From assembly GCF_003932495.1 (NCBI RefSeq), contig NZ_QZMT01000002.1:105881-169880 (forward strand): a stretch of DNA of 64,000 bases, written 5' to 3'. Both the position numbers and the translations under genes were made by a program. Under the pieces are notes generated by a model. That model was not told the DNA's origin. It ran no database searches and saw only the letters and a program-made list of their open reading frames with translations. This document shows positions 17,536-26,592 of this stretch, piece after piece; positions within the stretch are counted from its first letter, which is position 1, and every line of letters starts with the position of its first letter. This stretch comes from Guyparkeria sp. SCN-R1. Lineage in GTDB: Bacteria > Pseudomonadota > Gammaproteobacteria > Halothiobacillales > Halothiobacillaceae.

Positions 17536-18987
17536 ATGTCCACATCGTCCACCCTCGTCTGGTTCCGCCAGGATCTGCGCCTTGCCGACAATCCGGCGCT
17601 CGACGCCGCACTGGCATCCGAGCACATCATACCTGTCTACATCGTACCCCCGGAGACCTCAGACGAGGGGCAAGACGGCTTTCTCCGGGGCGGTGCCAGC
17701 CGCTGGTGGCTGCATCACAGCCTGACGGCGCTCGACCGCGACCTGCGGGCACGGGGCAGCCGATTGATCATCCGCCGCGGCGAGCCGGGCGAGGTGCTGG
17801 CCCGACTCGCCACCGAGAACGGCGCGACGGCCGTGCACTGGAACCGTCGACTGGAACCGGCCGGCATCGCCAGCGACCGGGCGGTCAAGCAGTCGCTGCG
17901 CGAGCAGGGGCTGACCGCGCAATCGTTTGCCGGCAACTACCTGCACGAGCCCTGGAACGTACTCAACAAACAGGGCGCGCCCTACAAGGTGTTCACCCCG
18001 TACTGGAAGGCACTGCTCGCCGAGGGCATCGACCTGCCGCTCCTGCCCGCGCCCGAGCGCCTACCCCCCGTGGAGGAGGCTATCGCCGGCGAGACGATCG
18101 ACTCGCTCGGGCTCCTGCCTCAACTCGGCTGGGCCGACGGCTTTGCCGACTGGTGGGTACCGGGCGAGGCGGGTGCCTGGGATCGGTTCGAGTCATTCCT
18201 CGACGACATTTCCCACTACCACGAGACCCGCAACCGGCTCGACCTGGATGGCACCTCGCGGCTCTCGCCGCACCTGCACTTCGGCGAGATCTCCCCGCGC
18301 CAGGTCGTCGCTCGAGTGCGCAGCGAATACCCGGACGCCCTCGACGACAAGGGGCCGGAGCACTTCCTACGTGAGGTCGGCTGGCGCGAGTTCGGCGCCA
18401 ATCTGCTCTACCACTTCCCGCAGACCGAAACCGACAACCTCGACGCGCGCTTCGACCACCTGCCCTGGCGCAACGCCCCCGATCACATCGCCGCCTGGCA
18501 ACGTGGCCAGACCGGCATCCCGGTGGTCGACGCGGCCATGCGCGCCCTGTGGGCGACCGGCTGGATGCACAACCGGGCGCGGATGATCGTCGCCTCGTTT
18601 CTGACCAAGAACTGCCTGGTCGATTGGCGCATCGGCGCGGACTGGTTCATGGACACACTGGTCGACGCCGATCTGCCCAGCAACACCGCCGGCTGGCAGT
18701 GGGTGGCCGGCACCGGTGCGGACGCCGCCCCCTACTTCCGCATCTTCAATCCTGTGCTGCAGGGCGGGAAGTTCGACCCGGAGGGTGCGTTCATCCGCCG
18801 CTGGGTGCCGGAACTGGCCGCGCTGCCCGACAAGGCGCTGTTCGCCCCCTGGGAGGCCGACCCCGGCACCCTGAACCGCGCCGGCGTGACGCTCGGCGAG
18901 ACCTACCCCTACCCGATCATCGATCTCAAGACCTCCCGCGAGACGGCCCTGGAGGCGTTCGCGCAGATCAAGGATTACGAGAGGTGA
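17536..18987 (+). CDS. phrB: Deoxyribodipyrimidine photolyase (class I)
   Basis: 483 residues. It uses FAD and blue light to split cyclobutane pyrimidine dimers. The N-terminal alpha/beta antenna domain starts LVWFRQDLRLADNPAL. The FAD-binding helical domain includes GTSRLSPHLHFGEISPRQV, REVGWREF, WMHNRARMIVASFLTKN, NTAGWQWVAGTGADAAPYFRIFNP, and the Trp residues of the electron-transfer chain. The start is the ATG at 17536, just ahead of the conserved WFRQDLR; the longer upstream frame is noncoding. Substrate class (CPD rather than 6-4) is inferred from the PhrB-like FAD-pocket motifs. Divergent from the RND operon. Confidence 0.93.
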   Translation: MSTSSTLVWFRQDLRLADNPALDAALASEHIIPVYIVPPETSDEGQDGFLRGGASRWWLHHSLTALDRDLRARGSRLIIRRGEPGEVLARLATENGATAVHWNRRLEPAGIASDRAVKQSLREQGLTAQSFAGNYLHEPWNVLNKQGAPYKVFTPYWKALLAEGIDLPLLPAPERLPPVEEAIAGETIDSLGLLPQLGWADGFADWWVPGEAGAWDRFESFLDDISHYHETRNRLDLDGTSRLSPHLHFGEISPRQVVARVRSEYPDALDDKGPEHFLREVGWREFGANLLYHFPQTETDNLDARFDHLPWRNAPDHIAAWQRGQTGIPVVDAAMRALWATGWMHNRARMIVASFLTKNCLVDWRIGADWFMDTLVDADLPSNTAGWQWVAGTGADAAPYFRIFNPVLQGGKFDPEGAFIRRWVPELAALPDKALFAPWEADPGTLNRAGVTLGETYPYPIIDLKTSRETALEAFAQIKDYER

Positions 18988-19025
18988 CGATCGATGCGGG
19001 TAAGATCGGCCACCTGTTTACCCCG

Positions 19026-19067
19026 TTGTTCCGCACCCCATGTCGATATATAGTGAAAAACATAACG
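19026..19067 (+). promoter_or_regulatory. modE promoter overlapped by a ModE-type operator
   Basis: A -35-like TTGTTC (19026-19031), a 17-bp spacer and a -10 TATAGT (19049-19054) would start transcription near 19061. The sequence CGATATATA-N7-ACATAACG (19044-19067) covers the -10 and the start point and has the form of E. coli-type ModE operators (CG-n-TATAT half-site, 7-bp spacer, inverted ATAACG half-site). Binding there would block RNA polymerase, so autorepression of modE by molybdate-ModE is the likely meaning. Confidence 0.62.
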
Positions 19068-19069
19068 CG

Positions 19070-19843
19070 ATGTTCACCGGCTCGCTCGGCCTAAAACTGG
19101 GCGCAGGCGAGGTATCCGATCGCCGCCTGCGGCTGCTGGCCGCCCTCGAACGGACCGGCTCGATCAGCGGTGCGGCGCGGGCGATCGGCATGACCTACAA
19201 GGCGGCCTGGGACGCAGTCGACGCGATCAACAACCTCGCCGACAAGCCGCTGGTCACCACCCGTCACGGCGGGACGAAGGGCGGCGGAGCGTTGCTTACC
19301 GAGGAAGGGCGGCGCCTGCTGGCCGCGTGGAAGCGGCTCAACGGCATGCAGCAGGAACTGCTGGCCCTGTTCGAACGCAACGAGCTGACCGACGACCTCG
19401 ATCTGCTTCGGAGGATTCACATGAAGACCAGCGCGAGGAACGCCCTGGCCGGCCGGGTGAAGGCGATCACCCACGGCCCGGTCAGTAGCGAGGTGGTCGT
19501 CGCACTGGCCGGTGGCGACGAGTTGGTCGCCGTGATCACGCGCCGCAGCGCCGAGGACATGGCGCTGGCCGAGGGGCGTGCCGTGCACGCCCTGATCAAG
19601 GCAAGCTTCGTGATCCTGAGTGATGCCGGCTCGCGCACCTCGGCACGCAACCAGCTCTGCGGCACGGTCGAGCGCCTCGAGACCGGCGCGGTCAACAGCG
19701 AAGTGGTGGTCGCCCTGCCCGGCGGCGCGCGCCTGACGGCGGTGGTGACCAACACCAGCATCGACACGCTGGGCCTTGCCGAGGGGGCGGCGACCTGCGC
19801 GCTGGTCAAGGCCAGCCACGTGATCCTGGGCGTGGACGAGTAG
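19070..19843 (+). CDS. modE: Molybdate-responsive transcriptional regulator ModE
   Basis: 257 residues. The N-terminal winged helix-turn-helix (about 14-110) includes SISGAARAIGMTYKAAWDAVDAINN and TTRHGGTKGGGALLT, the ModE DNA-binding signature. Two C-terminal molbindin/TOBE repeats (about 120-185 and 192-257) both begin with the S-ARN-L-G pattern and bind molybdate at the dimer interface. The ATG at 19070 (MFTGSLGLKL) is chosen because it aligns with the E. coli ModE N-terminus and because promoter and operator signals lie just upstream; an in-frame ATG at 19040 would lie inside the promoter. There is no clear Shine-Dalgarno and the leader would be very short. It precedes modABC on the same strand. 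Confidence 0.92.
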   Translation: MFTGSLGLKLGAGEVSDRRLRLLAALERTGSISGAARAIGMTYKAAWDAVDAINNLADKPLVTTRHGGTKGGGALLTEEGRRLLAAWKRLNGMQQELLALFERNELTDDLDLLRRIHMKTSARNALAGRVKAITHGPVSSEVVVALAGGDELVAVITRRSAEDMALAEGRAVHALIKASFVILSDAGSRTSARNQLCGTVERLETGAVNSEVVVALPGGARLTAVVTNTSIDTLGLAEGAATCALVKASHVILGVDE

Positions 19844-19880
19844 CCGCGCGGGCGTTCACTCGGCGTCTCGCCTTGCACAT

Positions 19881-19904
19881 CGATATATACCCGACAACCA
19901 ATCG
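19881..19904 (+). promoter_or_regulatory. Second ModE-type half-site upstream of modA
   Basis: CGATATATA (19881-19889), identical to the left half of the modE box, is followed after 7 bp by a weaker ACCAATCG (19897-19904). It sits 24 bp before the modA ATG. This suggests molybdate-dependent repression of modABC, although the right half is degenerate. Confidence 0.5.
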
Positions 19905-19927
19905 AAAGACGAAACAGGGAGTCCGAG

Positions 19928-20692
19928 ATGTGGAAAAAGACCCTGATGGCCGCCCTGCTTGCCAGCGGTTGGCTGACCGCGGCGGCCGCCCAGGCCGAGA
20001 CCATCACCGTGGCGGTGGCCGCAAACTTCACCAAGGCGGCCGAGGAGATCGGCGCGGCCTGGGAAGAGTCCTCCGGCCACGAGGTGCGATTCTCCTTCGG
20101 CCCATCGGGCAAGCTCCTGGCCCAGATCCGTAACGGCGCGCCCTTCGATGCCTATTTCTCCGCCGACACCGGCCGACCGGAACAGCTGGCCGAGTCCGGC
20201 GAGGCGAGGGACGTTTTCGTTTACGCCCGGGGAAAGCTGGCCCTGTTCAGCCTTGATCTGCCCGTTGACGAGCGCGCCGAGGAGATCCTGGCCGATGGCG
20301 ATTTCCGCTACCTTGCCGCGGCCAACCCGAAGGCCGCTCCCTACGGACTGGCCGCGCAGCAGGTGCTGGAAAAGCGCGATCTCTACCAGCGCTATCGCGC
20401 GGAGGGGAAGATCGCCACCGGCGAGAGCATCACGCAAACCTTCCAGTTCGTCACCACCGGCAACGCCCAACTGGGTTTCGTCGCCCTGTCGCAACTGCGT
20501 GACCCGCAAAGCCCGGTAACGGACCAGGGGTACATCTGGACGCCGCCGGCCGAGGACTACGATCCCATCGAGCAGGGCGCCGCCGCTCTGACCCGCAGCC
20601 AGCACCCCGAGGTGGTCGACGACTTCCTGGCCTTCGTGCGCAGCGACCAGGGTGCAGCGATCATCCAGAAGTACGGTTACGACACGCCCTGA
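19928..20692 (+). CDS. modA: Molybdate-binding periplasmic protein
   Basis: 254 residues. The signal peptide has a hydrophobic core and AQA cleavage near residue 23 (MWKKTLMAALLASGWLTAAAAQA). The mature N-terminus ETITVAVAANFTKAAEEI and the SFGPSGKLLAQIRNGAPFDAYFSAD block form the oxyanion pocket of ModA. PYGLAAQQVLEK and FVTTGNAQLGFVALSQ are further family blocks. It delivers molybdate or tungstate to ModBC. It is the first gene of modABC, 25 bp ahead of modB. Confidence 0.95.
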   Translation: MWKKTLMAALLASGWLTAAAAQAETITVAVAANFTKAAEEIGAAWEESSGHEVRFSFGPSGKLLAQIRNGAPFDAYFSADTGRPEQLAESGEARDVFVYARGKLALFSLDLPVDERAEEILADGDFRYLAAANPKAAPYGLAAQQVLEKRDLYQRYRAEGKIATGESITQTFQFVTTGNAQLGFVALSQLRDPQSPVTDQGYIWTPPAEDYDPIEQGAAALTRSQHPEVVDDFLAFVRSDQGAAIIQKYGYDTP

Positions 20693-20716
20693 GGGTCGGT
20701 TTCCCGAGGATTTTCC

Positions 20717-21409
20717 ATGACGCTTTTCGGCATCCCGCTCGACACCCACCCGATCTGGCTGACCCTGCAGGTGGCGGCGGTGACCACCATCCTGCTGCTG
20801 CTCATCGGTGTGCCCATCGCCTGGGGGCTTTCCCGCATGCGGTCGCGCTGGCGGGTGGTCTTCGAGGCGCTGGTCTCCCTGCCGCTGGTGCTGCCGCCGA
20901 CGGTGCTGGGCTTCTACCTGATCATCGCGATGAATCCCAACGGCGCGCTGACCGAACTCCTGGGACTGTTCGGCTTCGACGGCCAACTGACCTTCAACTT
21001 CACCGGGCTGGTGATCGGCTCGGTGCTGTTCTCGTTGCCATTCATGGTCCAGCCGATGATGTCCGCCTTCCAGGGGCTCTCCGAGGAGGTGCTGGATGCC
21101 GCCCGGCTGATGCGCGCCGGCTTTGTCGACCGGTTCTTCACCGTGATCCTGCCGCTTTCACGCCAGGGGCTGCTGGTGGGCTCGGTGCTCACCTTCGCCC
21201 ACACCGTGGGCGAGTTCGGCGTGGTGCTGATGGTCGGCGGCAATATCGAGGGCCAGACGCGCATGGTCTCGATCGCGATCTTCGATCACGTCGAGTCGTT
21301 CGAGTACGCCCAGGCCCACCTGCTCTCGGCAGTGATGGTGATCTTCTCCTTCGCCACGCTGGTGGGTGTGTACCTGATCAATCGCCGGTTCTCGGCAAGG
21401 CTGGGCTAG
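20717..21409 (+). CDS. modB: Molybdate ABC transporter permease
   Basis: 230 residues, five or six transmembrane helices, with the EAA-type ATPase-contact loop (EEVLDAARLMRAGFVDRFFTVILPLSRQGLLVGSV, about 118-152) and the ModB signature LPLVLPPTVLGFYL (about 55-68). Near its end GEFGVVLMVGGNI is the conserved ModB/CysT block. It ends 4 bp before modC. Length matches the family (about 225). Confidence 0.95.
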   Translation: MTLFGIPLDTHPIWLTLQVAAVTTILLLLIGVPIAWGLSRMRSRWRVVFEALVSLPLVLPPTVLGFYLIIAMNPNGALTELLGLFGFDGQLTFNFTGLVIGSVLFSLPFMVQPMMSAFQGLSEEVLDAARLMRAGFVDRFFTVILPLSRQGLLVGSVLTFAHTVGEFGVVLMVGGNIEGQTRMVSIAIFDHVESFEYAQAHLLSAVMVIFSFATLVGVYLINRRFSARLG

Positions 21410-21413
21410 GACC

Positions 21414-22511
21414 ATGTTCGAAGGAAACCTGACACTGACCGTCGGCGACTTCCGGATGGACTCCGGCGACTTCCGCTTCGACTCGGACGGGGTGACCGCG
21501 CTGTTCGGTCGCTCGGGGTCGGGCAAGAGCACGCTGCTGCGTGCCATGGCGGGTCTGGATCGGCACACCCGCGGCCAGCTGCGCTTTCACGACGAGGTCT
21601 GGCAGGACGGACGACGCGGCCTGCCGGCCGAGCAGCGCGATATCGGCATGGTCTTCCAGCATGCCGCCCTGCTCGCCCATCGCACGGTGCGTGGCAACCT
21701 CGACTTCGCGGCACAGCGTGCGCCGACCGATCGCGGCGCGGCCATCAACCGCGACCAGATTATCGAGCGCACCGGCATCGGCCCACTGCTCGACCGGGCG
21801 GTGGGCAACCTCTCCGGCGGTGAACGCCAACGCATCGCCATCGCCCGGGCGCTGATCGGCCGACCCCGCGTGCTGATGATGGACGAGCCACTGGCCGCGC
21901 TGGACTGGCGGGCCAAGGCCGAACTCCTGGACCTGTTCGAGACGGTGATCCGCGATTTCGGCATTCCCACGGTGATGATCACCCACGCCCCGGCGGAGGT
22001 GGAGCGCCTCGCCGACCGGGTGGTGTTCATGAACGAGGGGCGCGTCGAGCGGGTCGAGACATTGAAGGAAGCGCTCGGGCGGGTCGACTCGCCGCTGTTC
22101 ACCGAGGAAGGCCCGGTCGCTTCGCTCGACGGCCACGTGGAGCACGTCGATGGCGACCCGCATCGGCTGCGCTTCGTCACCACGCCCCAAACGGGCACCG
22201 GCCAGCCGGTCACCTTCCACCTGGGCGCGGACGGCTCGACGACCGAGCACGGCCCGCGTCGCCTGCGCGTGCGCGCCGACGACGTGGCACTGGCCCGGGA
22301 GCGACTCGACAACATCTCGATGCAGAACCAGCTCCCGGCCCGGATCGAACGGATCGACACCAGCGCCCCGGGCCGCCGGGCCGTGTTCCTCACCCTGGAC
22401 GACGGTCAGCGGCTGGTCAGCGAGGTCACCGACCGCGCCGTGGCCGACATGGGGCTGGATGCCGGCCAGGCCGTGATCGCCCTGGTCAAGAGCGCGGCAT
22501 TGGCGAGGTAA
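21414..22511 (+). CDS. modC: Molybdate ABC transporter ATP-binding protein
   Basis: 365 residues. Walker A is GRSGSGKST (about 33-41), the signature [15 protein letters not shown], Walker B VLMMDEPLAALD, and the H-loop MITHAP. The C-terminal TOBE/molbindin domain (about 300-362, ISMQNQLPARIERIDTSAPGRRAVFLTLDDGQRL) is typical of ModC and senses oxyanion for feedback inhibition. Translation begins 4 bp after modB ends. It ends facing the reverse-strand glycosyltransferase gene. Confidence 0.95.
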   Translation: MFEGNLTLTVGDFRMDSGDFRFDSDGVTALFGRSGSGKSTLLRAMAGLDRHTRGQLRFHDEVWQDGRRGLPAEQRDIGMVFQHAALLAHRTVRGNLDFAAQRAPTDRGAAINRDQIIERTGIGPLLDRAVGNLSGGERQRIAIARALIGRPRVLMMDEPLAALDWRAKAELLDLFETVIRDFGIPTVMITHAPAEVERLADRVVFMNEGRVERVETLKEALGRVDSPLFTEEGPVASLDGHVEHVDGDPHRLRFVTTPQTGTGQPVTFHLGADGSTTEHGPRRLRVRADDVALARERLDNISMQNQLPARIERIDTSAPGRRAVFLTLDDGQRLVSEVTDRAVADMGLDAGQAVIALVKSAALAR

Positions 22512-22551
22512 TCCGGGCCGGGCGGCACGACCGCGGGCCCGCGTGGCCCGA

Positions 22552-23742
22552 TCAGGCGGAAACCGAGCCCTTCCCTGGCCACGATGCCCCGACGGCGCTG
22601 TCGTCACTGACCCGCCCCTCCCGACACAACTGGCCCATCCGCAGCAATTGCCGATCGACCTGCGGCCCCCAGCCGTAGTGACGCACGGCCCGTCGGCGCG
22701 CGGCGGCGCCGGCGGTCAGCCAATCGCGGTCGAACAGGCGCGTCACCCCCCGCGCGAGTGCCGCGGCCCGCGCCTTCGGGACCAACTCGCCCACCCCCTC
22801 GTCAACCAGTTCCGGCGTGGCCCCGGCATCCACGCCGACCACTGGCAGGCCGCAGGCCATCGCCTCGAGGATCACCAGCCCGAAGGTCTCGGCATCGCCG
22901 GCATGCAGCAAGGCGTCCGCCGAGGCGAGGTAGGCGGCCAGCGTGTGCTCGTCGGCGACGTAATCGACCACGCGCAGACGGGGATGACTGCCGACCGGCA
23001 TGCCGGCGCCGATCAGCAACAGGTAGTAACGATCGTCGAGTTCGTCGAGCGACGCAACCAGCTGGTTGACGTGCTTCTCACGCGTGTTGCGCCCGGCAAA
23101 CACCAGCAAGCGGGCATCGCGCGGAATGCCGAGCCCGTCACGCAGTCCGGGCTGGGCCGCGGAGGGACGAAAGACCGAGGTATCGACGCCGAGGCGCTGC
23201 ACGCTGACATGGCGCACGCCCAGATCGACCAGCTGGCTGGCCATGACGTCACTCGGGGCGAACATCCAGTCGAATCGGCGGTACAGCCGGCCCAGGTAGT
23301 GCCCCGACAGTGGCCGAACCCAATCGCCACAGCGCAGGGCGAGCAGTCGCGAGAGATCCGAATGGAAGAAGCCGACGGCCGGGACGCCCAGTTGTTTCGC
23401 CGCGGCCTGGGCGGCGTGGGCCGTGACGTAGGGATCGCCGGCCTCGATCGCATCGGGCGCCAGCTCGATCAACGCCTCGCGCCAGGGACCGGGGCGCAGG
23501 GGAAACCGGTAGCCATCGCCGGCGGGCAGGCGCCAGGCCGGCAACTGGCGCAGCCACTGATTGGCATCGGCCGACCACGCCGGATGCGGGCCGGGCACCA
23601 GCAGGCTGTGCTGGCAATCCGCGCAACCGGCGATGTGATGGCGCTTGGCCTCGAGGTAACGCCTGACGCCGCCCGAGGCCGGCCCCCAGAACATGGTGAC
23701 GTCGGCGAGATGCAGCGCCGGGGAAGCAAGTATCTTTTCCAT
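22552..23742 (-). CDS. Glycosyltransferase family 4-type protein
   Basis: 396 residues of the GT-B fold. The N-terminal acceptor half includes MFWGPASGGVRRYLEAK. The C-terminal nucleotide-sugar half has VFAGRNTREKHVNQLV and the GT4 E-x7-E motif (DAETFGLVILEAMACGLPVVGVDAGATPELV, about 305-335). It likely transfers a hexose to a lipid or sugar acceptor; PimB- or SqdX-like enzymes are the nearest general type, but substrate and acceptor cannot be read. The ATG at 23742 is used; a GTG three codons upstream is an alternative. It follows relA by only 37 bp on the same strand, so the two are probably co-transcribed. Confidence 0.82.
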   Translation of the reverse strand: MEKILASPALHLADVTMFWGPASGGVRRYLEAKRHHIAGCADCQHSLLVPGPHPAWSADANQWLRQLPAWRLPAGDGYRFPLRPGPWREALIELAPDAIEAGDPYVTAHAAQAAAKQLGVPAVGFFHSDLSRLLALRCGDWVRPLSGHYLGRLYRRFDWMFAPSDVMASQLVDLGVRHVSVQRLGVDTSVFRPSAAQPGLRDGLGIPRDARLLVFAGRNTREKHVNQLVASLDELDDRYYLLLIGAGMPVGSHPRLRVVDYVADEHTLAAYLASADALLHAGDAETFGLVILEAMACGLPVVGVDAGATPELVDEGVGELVPKARAAALARGVTRLFDRDWLTAGAAARRRAVRHYGWGPQVDRQLLRMGQLCREGRVSDDSAVGASWPGKGSVSA

Positions 23743-23779
23743 TTGCGCCACGCTACCCCGCGCGCATGACGGTTTGTTG

Positions 23780-25708
23780 TCAGCCGGAGCGGTCCTCGGC
23801 CCCTGGCCACTCGACCGGCAAGACCCGCTCCGGGTACTGGCCGGCCAGATGGGCGAGGTTGCGGCAATCGGGGCGGTGGAGCTTGTAGCCCTGTGAGCGG
23901 CTGAGGAAGGCCATTACCCGCTCTCCCGGTTGCGGGTTGCAGCATTTGGCCGGGATGACCTTGAGCCCGTCGATCGACTGGTTCTCGATGACAAGACTGC
24001 GCCCGCCCGGCGGCTCGGGCAACGGCTCGCCCGCGGGTGTCTCCTCGCGCGGCGGGCGCGCGGAGCGGTCGGCTGCCGCGCCCAACTGACCACGGGCGGC
24101 AGCCTGCAGCGTCTCCGGGGCGATCCGGTGGTGCCCCACGGCCAGGAACAGCTGGTCTTCGCTGTTCACACCCAGCGCCTCGAGCAGCTGCCGGCGGGCG
24201 GGGGCATCCATGGAAAAGCGTCGGTACAGCCGCTCGCAGATCAGGCGTCCCCGCTCGCGGGCATCCTCACGATCGAACTGCGCGAACCAGTTGCGCACCT
24301 TGGCCCGGGAGCTCGCCGAGCGCAGAAAGCCGCTCTTGGCGTGCGCCCATTCGCGGCTGGGTGCCGGCTCCTTGTTGGTCAGCACCTCGACCGTGTCGCC
24401 ATTGGCCACCTCGGTCTTCAGCGGCGTGATCTGGCCGTTGATCTTCGCCCCGCGGCAACGGTGCCCCAGGTGGGTGTGAATGCGATAGGCGAAATCGAGC
24501 ACCGTCGCCCCGGCCGGCAGCTCGACCAGCTCGCCATTTGGTGTGAAGGCATACACCATCGGCGCGGCCAGCGGCCGGATCTCGCCGCGCGACAGGCCAC
24601 GCCGCAGCGATTCGACCTGCATGTCGAAGGGGTTCGCCGACCCGCCGCCGGCCTTGTAGCGCCAGTGGGCGGCGACGCCGTACTCGGCGAAGGCGTGCAT
24701 GCGCTCGGTGCGGATCTGGATCTCGACCACCTTGTCCTCGTCGGCGTGCACCGCAGTATGCAGCGACTGGTAGCCATTGGGCTTGGGGCGGGCGATGTAG
24801 TCGTCGTACTCGCTGGGGATCGGACGGAACAGCTCGTGGACCACCGAGAGCGCGGCGTAGCAGTCGGTGACCGAGTCGACCTGCACCCGCAGCGCGCGCA
24901 CGTCGAACAGCCCCTCGAAGGAGAGCTGCTTGCGGCGCATCTTTCCCCAGATGCTGTAGATGTGCTTGGGCCGGCCGTAGACCTCGGCCCGGATGCCCGC
25001 CTGGATCAGGGCGTGATTCAGTTTCTGCTCGATGTGGGCCAGATACGACTCGCGGCTGGTGCGACGCTCGTCGAGCAGCCGGGCGATCTCGACGTAGGTA
25101 TTCGGTTCGAGATGGCGGAAGGCCAGGTCCTCGAGCTCCCACTTGATCTGACCCAGGCCGAGCCGATGAGCGATCGGCGCATGGACGGCCAGCGTCATGC
25201 CGGCAAACCGTCGACGCCTCGCCTCATCGGGCTCGTCGCCAAGCGCCCGCATCCCCTCCAGCCGGTAGGCCAGATCGATCAGCACCGCGCGGGCATCACG
25301 CGCGCCAGCGAGCAGCAGGCGACGCCAATACTCGCGCTGCCCCTCGGCCCGCGGCTCGGGGTAACGCGCCTCCCAGCCCCGCAGACGCTCGATCGCCTCG
25401 ATCAGGCGCTGCACGTCCCGCTTGCCGTCTTGGCCCAGCATCGTTGGTGCCGGCGAGGAGACACCGGATTCGCTCAGGGCCGGGTCCGCCAGCAAGGCGG
25501 CAACCAGGGTAGGCAGGTCGGCCTGGATGTCCGCCAGCGCCACGGCGACACGCGGGCCGGCCGCCGAGGCCGATTCCCGCGCGGCCGACAGGCACAGCCG
25601 CTCGACGGCCAGCGCCACGTCGGGCGCGACCTCGCCGTCCATGCCATCCAGCACCTGTTGCAGGCGTTGGCAGAGATGATCGGAGCTGATGTCGAGCGGA
25701 TGCTGCAT
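23780..25708 (-). CDS. relA: RelA-type (p)ppGpp synthetase lacking the C-terminal RRM/ACT domain
   Basis: 642 residues. It makes (p)ppGpp on stalled ribosomes. The order is a degenerate HD region without the hydrolase HD/ED residues (1-150), the synthetase domain (about 225-350) with VYGRPKHIYSIWGKM and the RelA-specific acidic ExDD motif (EYDD, 300-303) before YIARPKPNGYQSLHT, the TGS domain (about 380-445, with the conserved His in FAYRIHTHLGH), a helical domain, and the zinc-finger-like domain (Cys589, Cys590, His612, Cys616). The protein ends 26 residues after Cys616, so the RRM/ACT domain of E. coli RelA (744 residues) is absent. The stop is followed by only 37 bp before the next gene. 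Confidence 0.93.
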   Translation of the reverse strand: MQHPLDISSDHLCQRLQQVLDGMDGEVAPDVALAVERLCLSAARESASAAGPRVAVALADIQADLPTLVAALLADPALSESGVSSPAPTMLGQDGKRDVQRLIEAIERLRGWEARYPEPRAEGQREYWRRLLLAGARDARAVLIDLAYRLEGMRALGDEPDEARRRRFAGMTLAVHAPIAHRLGLGQIKWELEDLAFRHLEPNTYVEIARLLDERRTSRESYLAHIEQKLNHALIQAGIRAEVYGRPKHIYSIWGKMRRKQLSFEGLFDVRALRVQVDSVTDCYAALSVVHELFRPIPSEYDDYIARPKPNGYQSLHTAVHADEDKVVEIQIRTERMHAFAEYGVAAHWRYKAGGGSANPFDMQVESLRRGLSRGEIRPLAAPMVYAFTPNGELVELPAGATVLDFAYRIHTHLGHRCRGAKINGQITPLKTEVANGDTVEVLTNKEPAPSREWAHAKSGFLRSASSRAKVRNWFAQFDREDARERGRLICERLYRRFSMDAPARRQLLEALGVNSEDQLFLAVGHHRIAPETLQAAARGQLGAAADRSARPPREETPAGEPLPEPPGGRSLVIENQSIDGLKVIPAKCCNPQPGERVMAFLSRSQGYKLHRPDCRNLAHLAGQYPERVLPVEWPGAEDRSG

Positions 25709-25877
25709 GATGTTAGGTCGATGGCCTTGCCGGCCGACCCGCGGCCTCGTGTTGGGTTACGGCGGATTACCGTGGCAATATCCCGTTGAAACGCGTCCCT
25801 GCCGGTCCGACCGGCGGGGTGTCACCAGATTATCACCCGGCCCGCCAGCCGGGGATGCCCTTGGACGAAGGCGCCTC

Positions 25878-26582
25878 ATGGAAAAGAAGATCGATATTCA
25901 CGCCGAGCATCACCGCATCAATCGGAATTCATGGCTCAGGGCGTCCGTGATGGGGGCCAACGACGGCATCGTGTCGGTCTCCAGTCTGATGCTGGGCTTC
26001 ATCGCGGCAGGCACCCCGCGTGCGGCCATCGTGCTGGCGGGCACCGCCGGACTGGTCTCCGGGGCGCTCTCGATGGCGGCCGGCGAGTACGTCTCGGTGC
26101 AGTCGCAGAAGGACACCGAAAAAGCGGATCTCGCCATGGAGGCGCGTGAGCTGGAGATCAACTTCGACCACGAGCTGGCCGAGTTGCGCGAGATCTACAT
26201 CGACCGTGGCCTGAAACCGGAAACGGCCCAGGATGTCGCCCAGCAGCTCATGGCACACGATGCGCTCGGTGCGCATGCACGCGACGAGATGGGACTGCAC
26301 GAGATCACCCGGGCTCAACCCTTTCTCGCCGCCTGGTCGTCGGCCGCCTCCTTCTCCGTCGGGGCGGGCCTTCCCCTGCTGACCGCGCTGTTCGTTCCCG
26401 ACTCGACCATGATGGTCGCCGTGGTGGTAATGACCCTGATCTCGCTCGGCCTGCTCGGTGGCCTGGCGGCCCGCGCCGGCGGCGCCTCCATGCTCCGCGG
26501 TGCCGCGCGGGTGCTGTTCTGGGGCGTGGCCGCCATGGGTGCAACCGCCTTCATCGGCAACCTGATCGGCTATCACGTCTGA
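25878..26582 (+). CDS. VIT1/CCC1-family iron/manganese transporter
   Basis: 234 residues. Five membrane segments are predicted. Family blocks are WLRASVMGANDGIVSVSSLMLGF (about 19-41), AGLVSGALSMAAGEYVSVQSQKDTEKAD (about 56-83) and a cytoplasmic metal-binding domain rich in Glu (ELEINFDHELAELREIYIDRGL), then DEMGLHEITRAQPFLAAWSSAASF and two C-terminal helices. Relatives move Fe(II)/Mn(II). The ATG at 25878 is chosen for its alignment with the family start. It is divergent from relA and 10 bp ahead of a hydrolase gene. Whether it exports or stores metal here is unknown. Confidence 0.9.
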   Translation: MEKKIDIHAEHHRINRNSWLRASVMGANDGIVSVSSLMLGFIAAGTPRAAIVLAGTAGLVSGALSMAAGEYVSVQSQKDTEKADLAMEARELEINFDHELAELREIYIDRGLKPETAQDVAQQLMAHDALGAHARDEMGLHEITRAQPFLAAWSSAASFSVGAGLPLLTALFVPDSTMMVAVVVMTLISLGLLGGLAARAGGASMLRGAARVLFWGVAAMGATAFIGNLIGYHV

Positions 26583-26592
26583 CAGCGACCCG

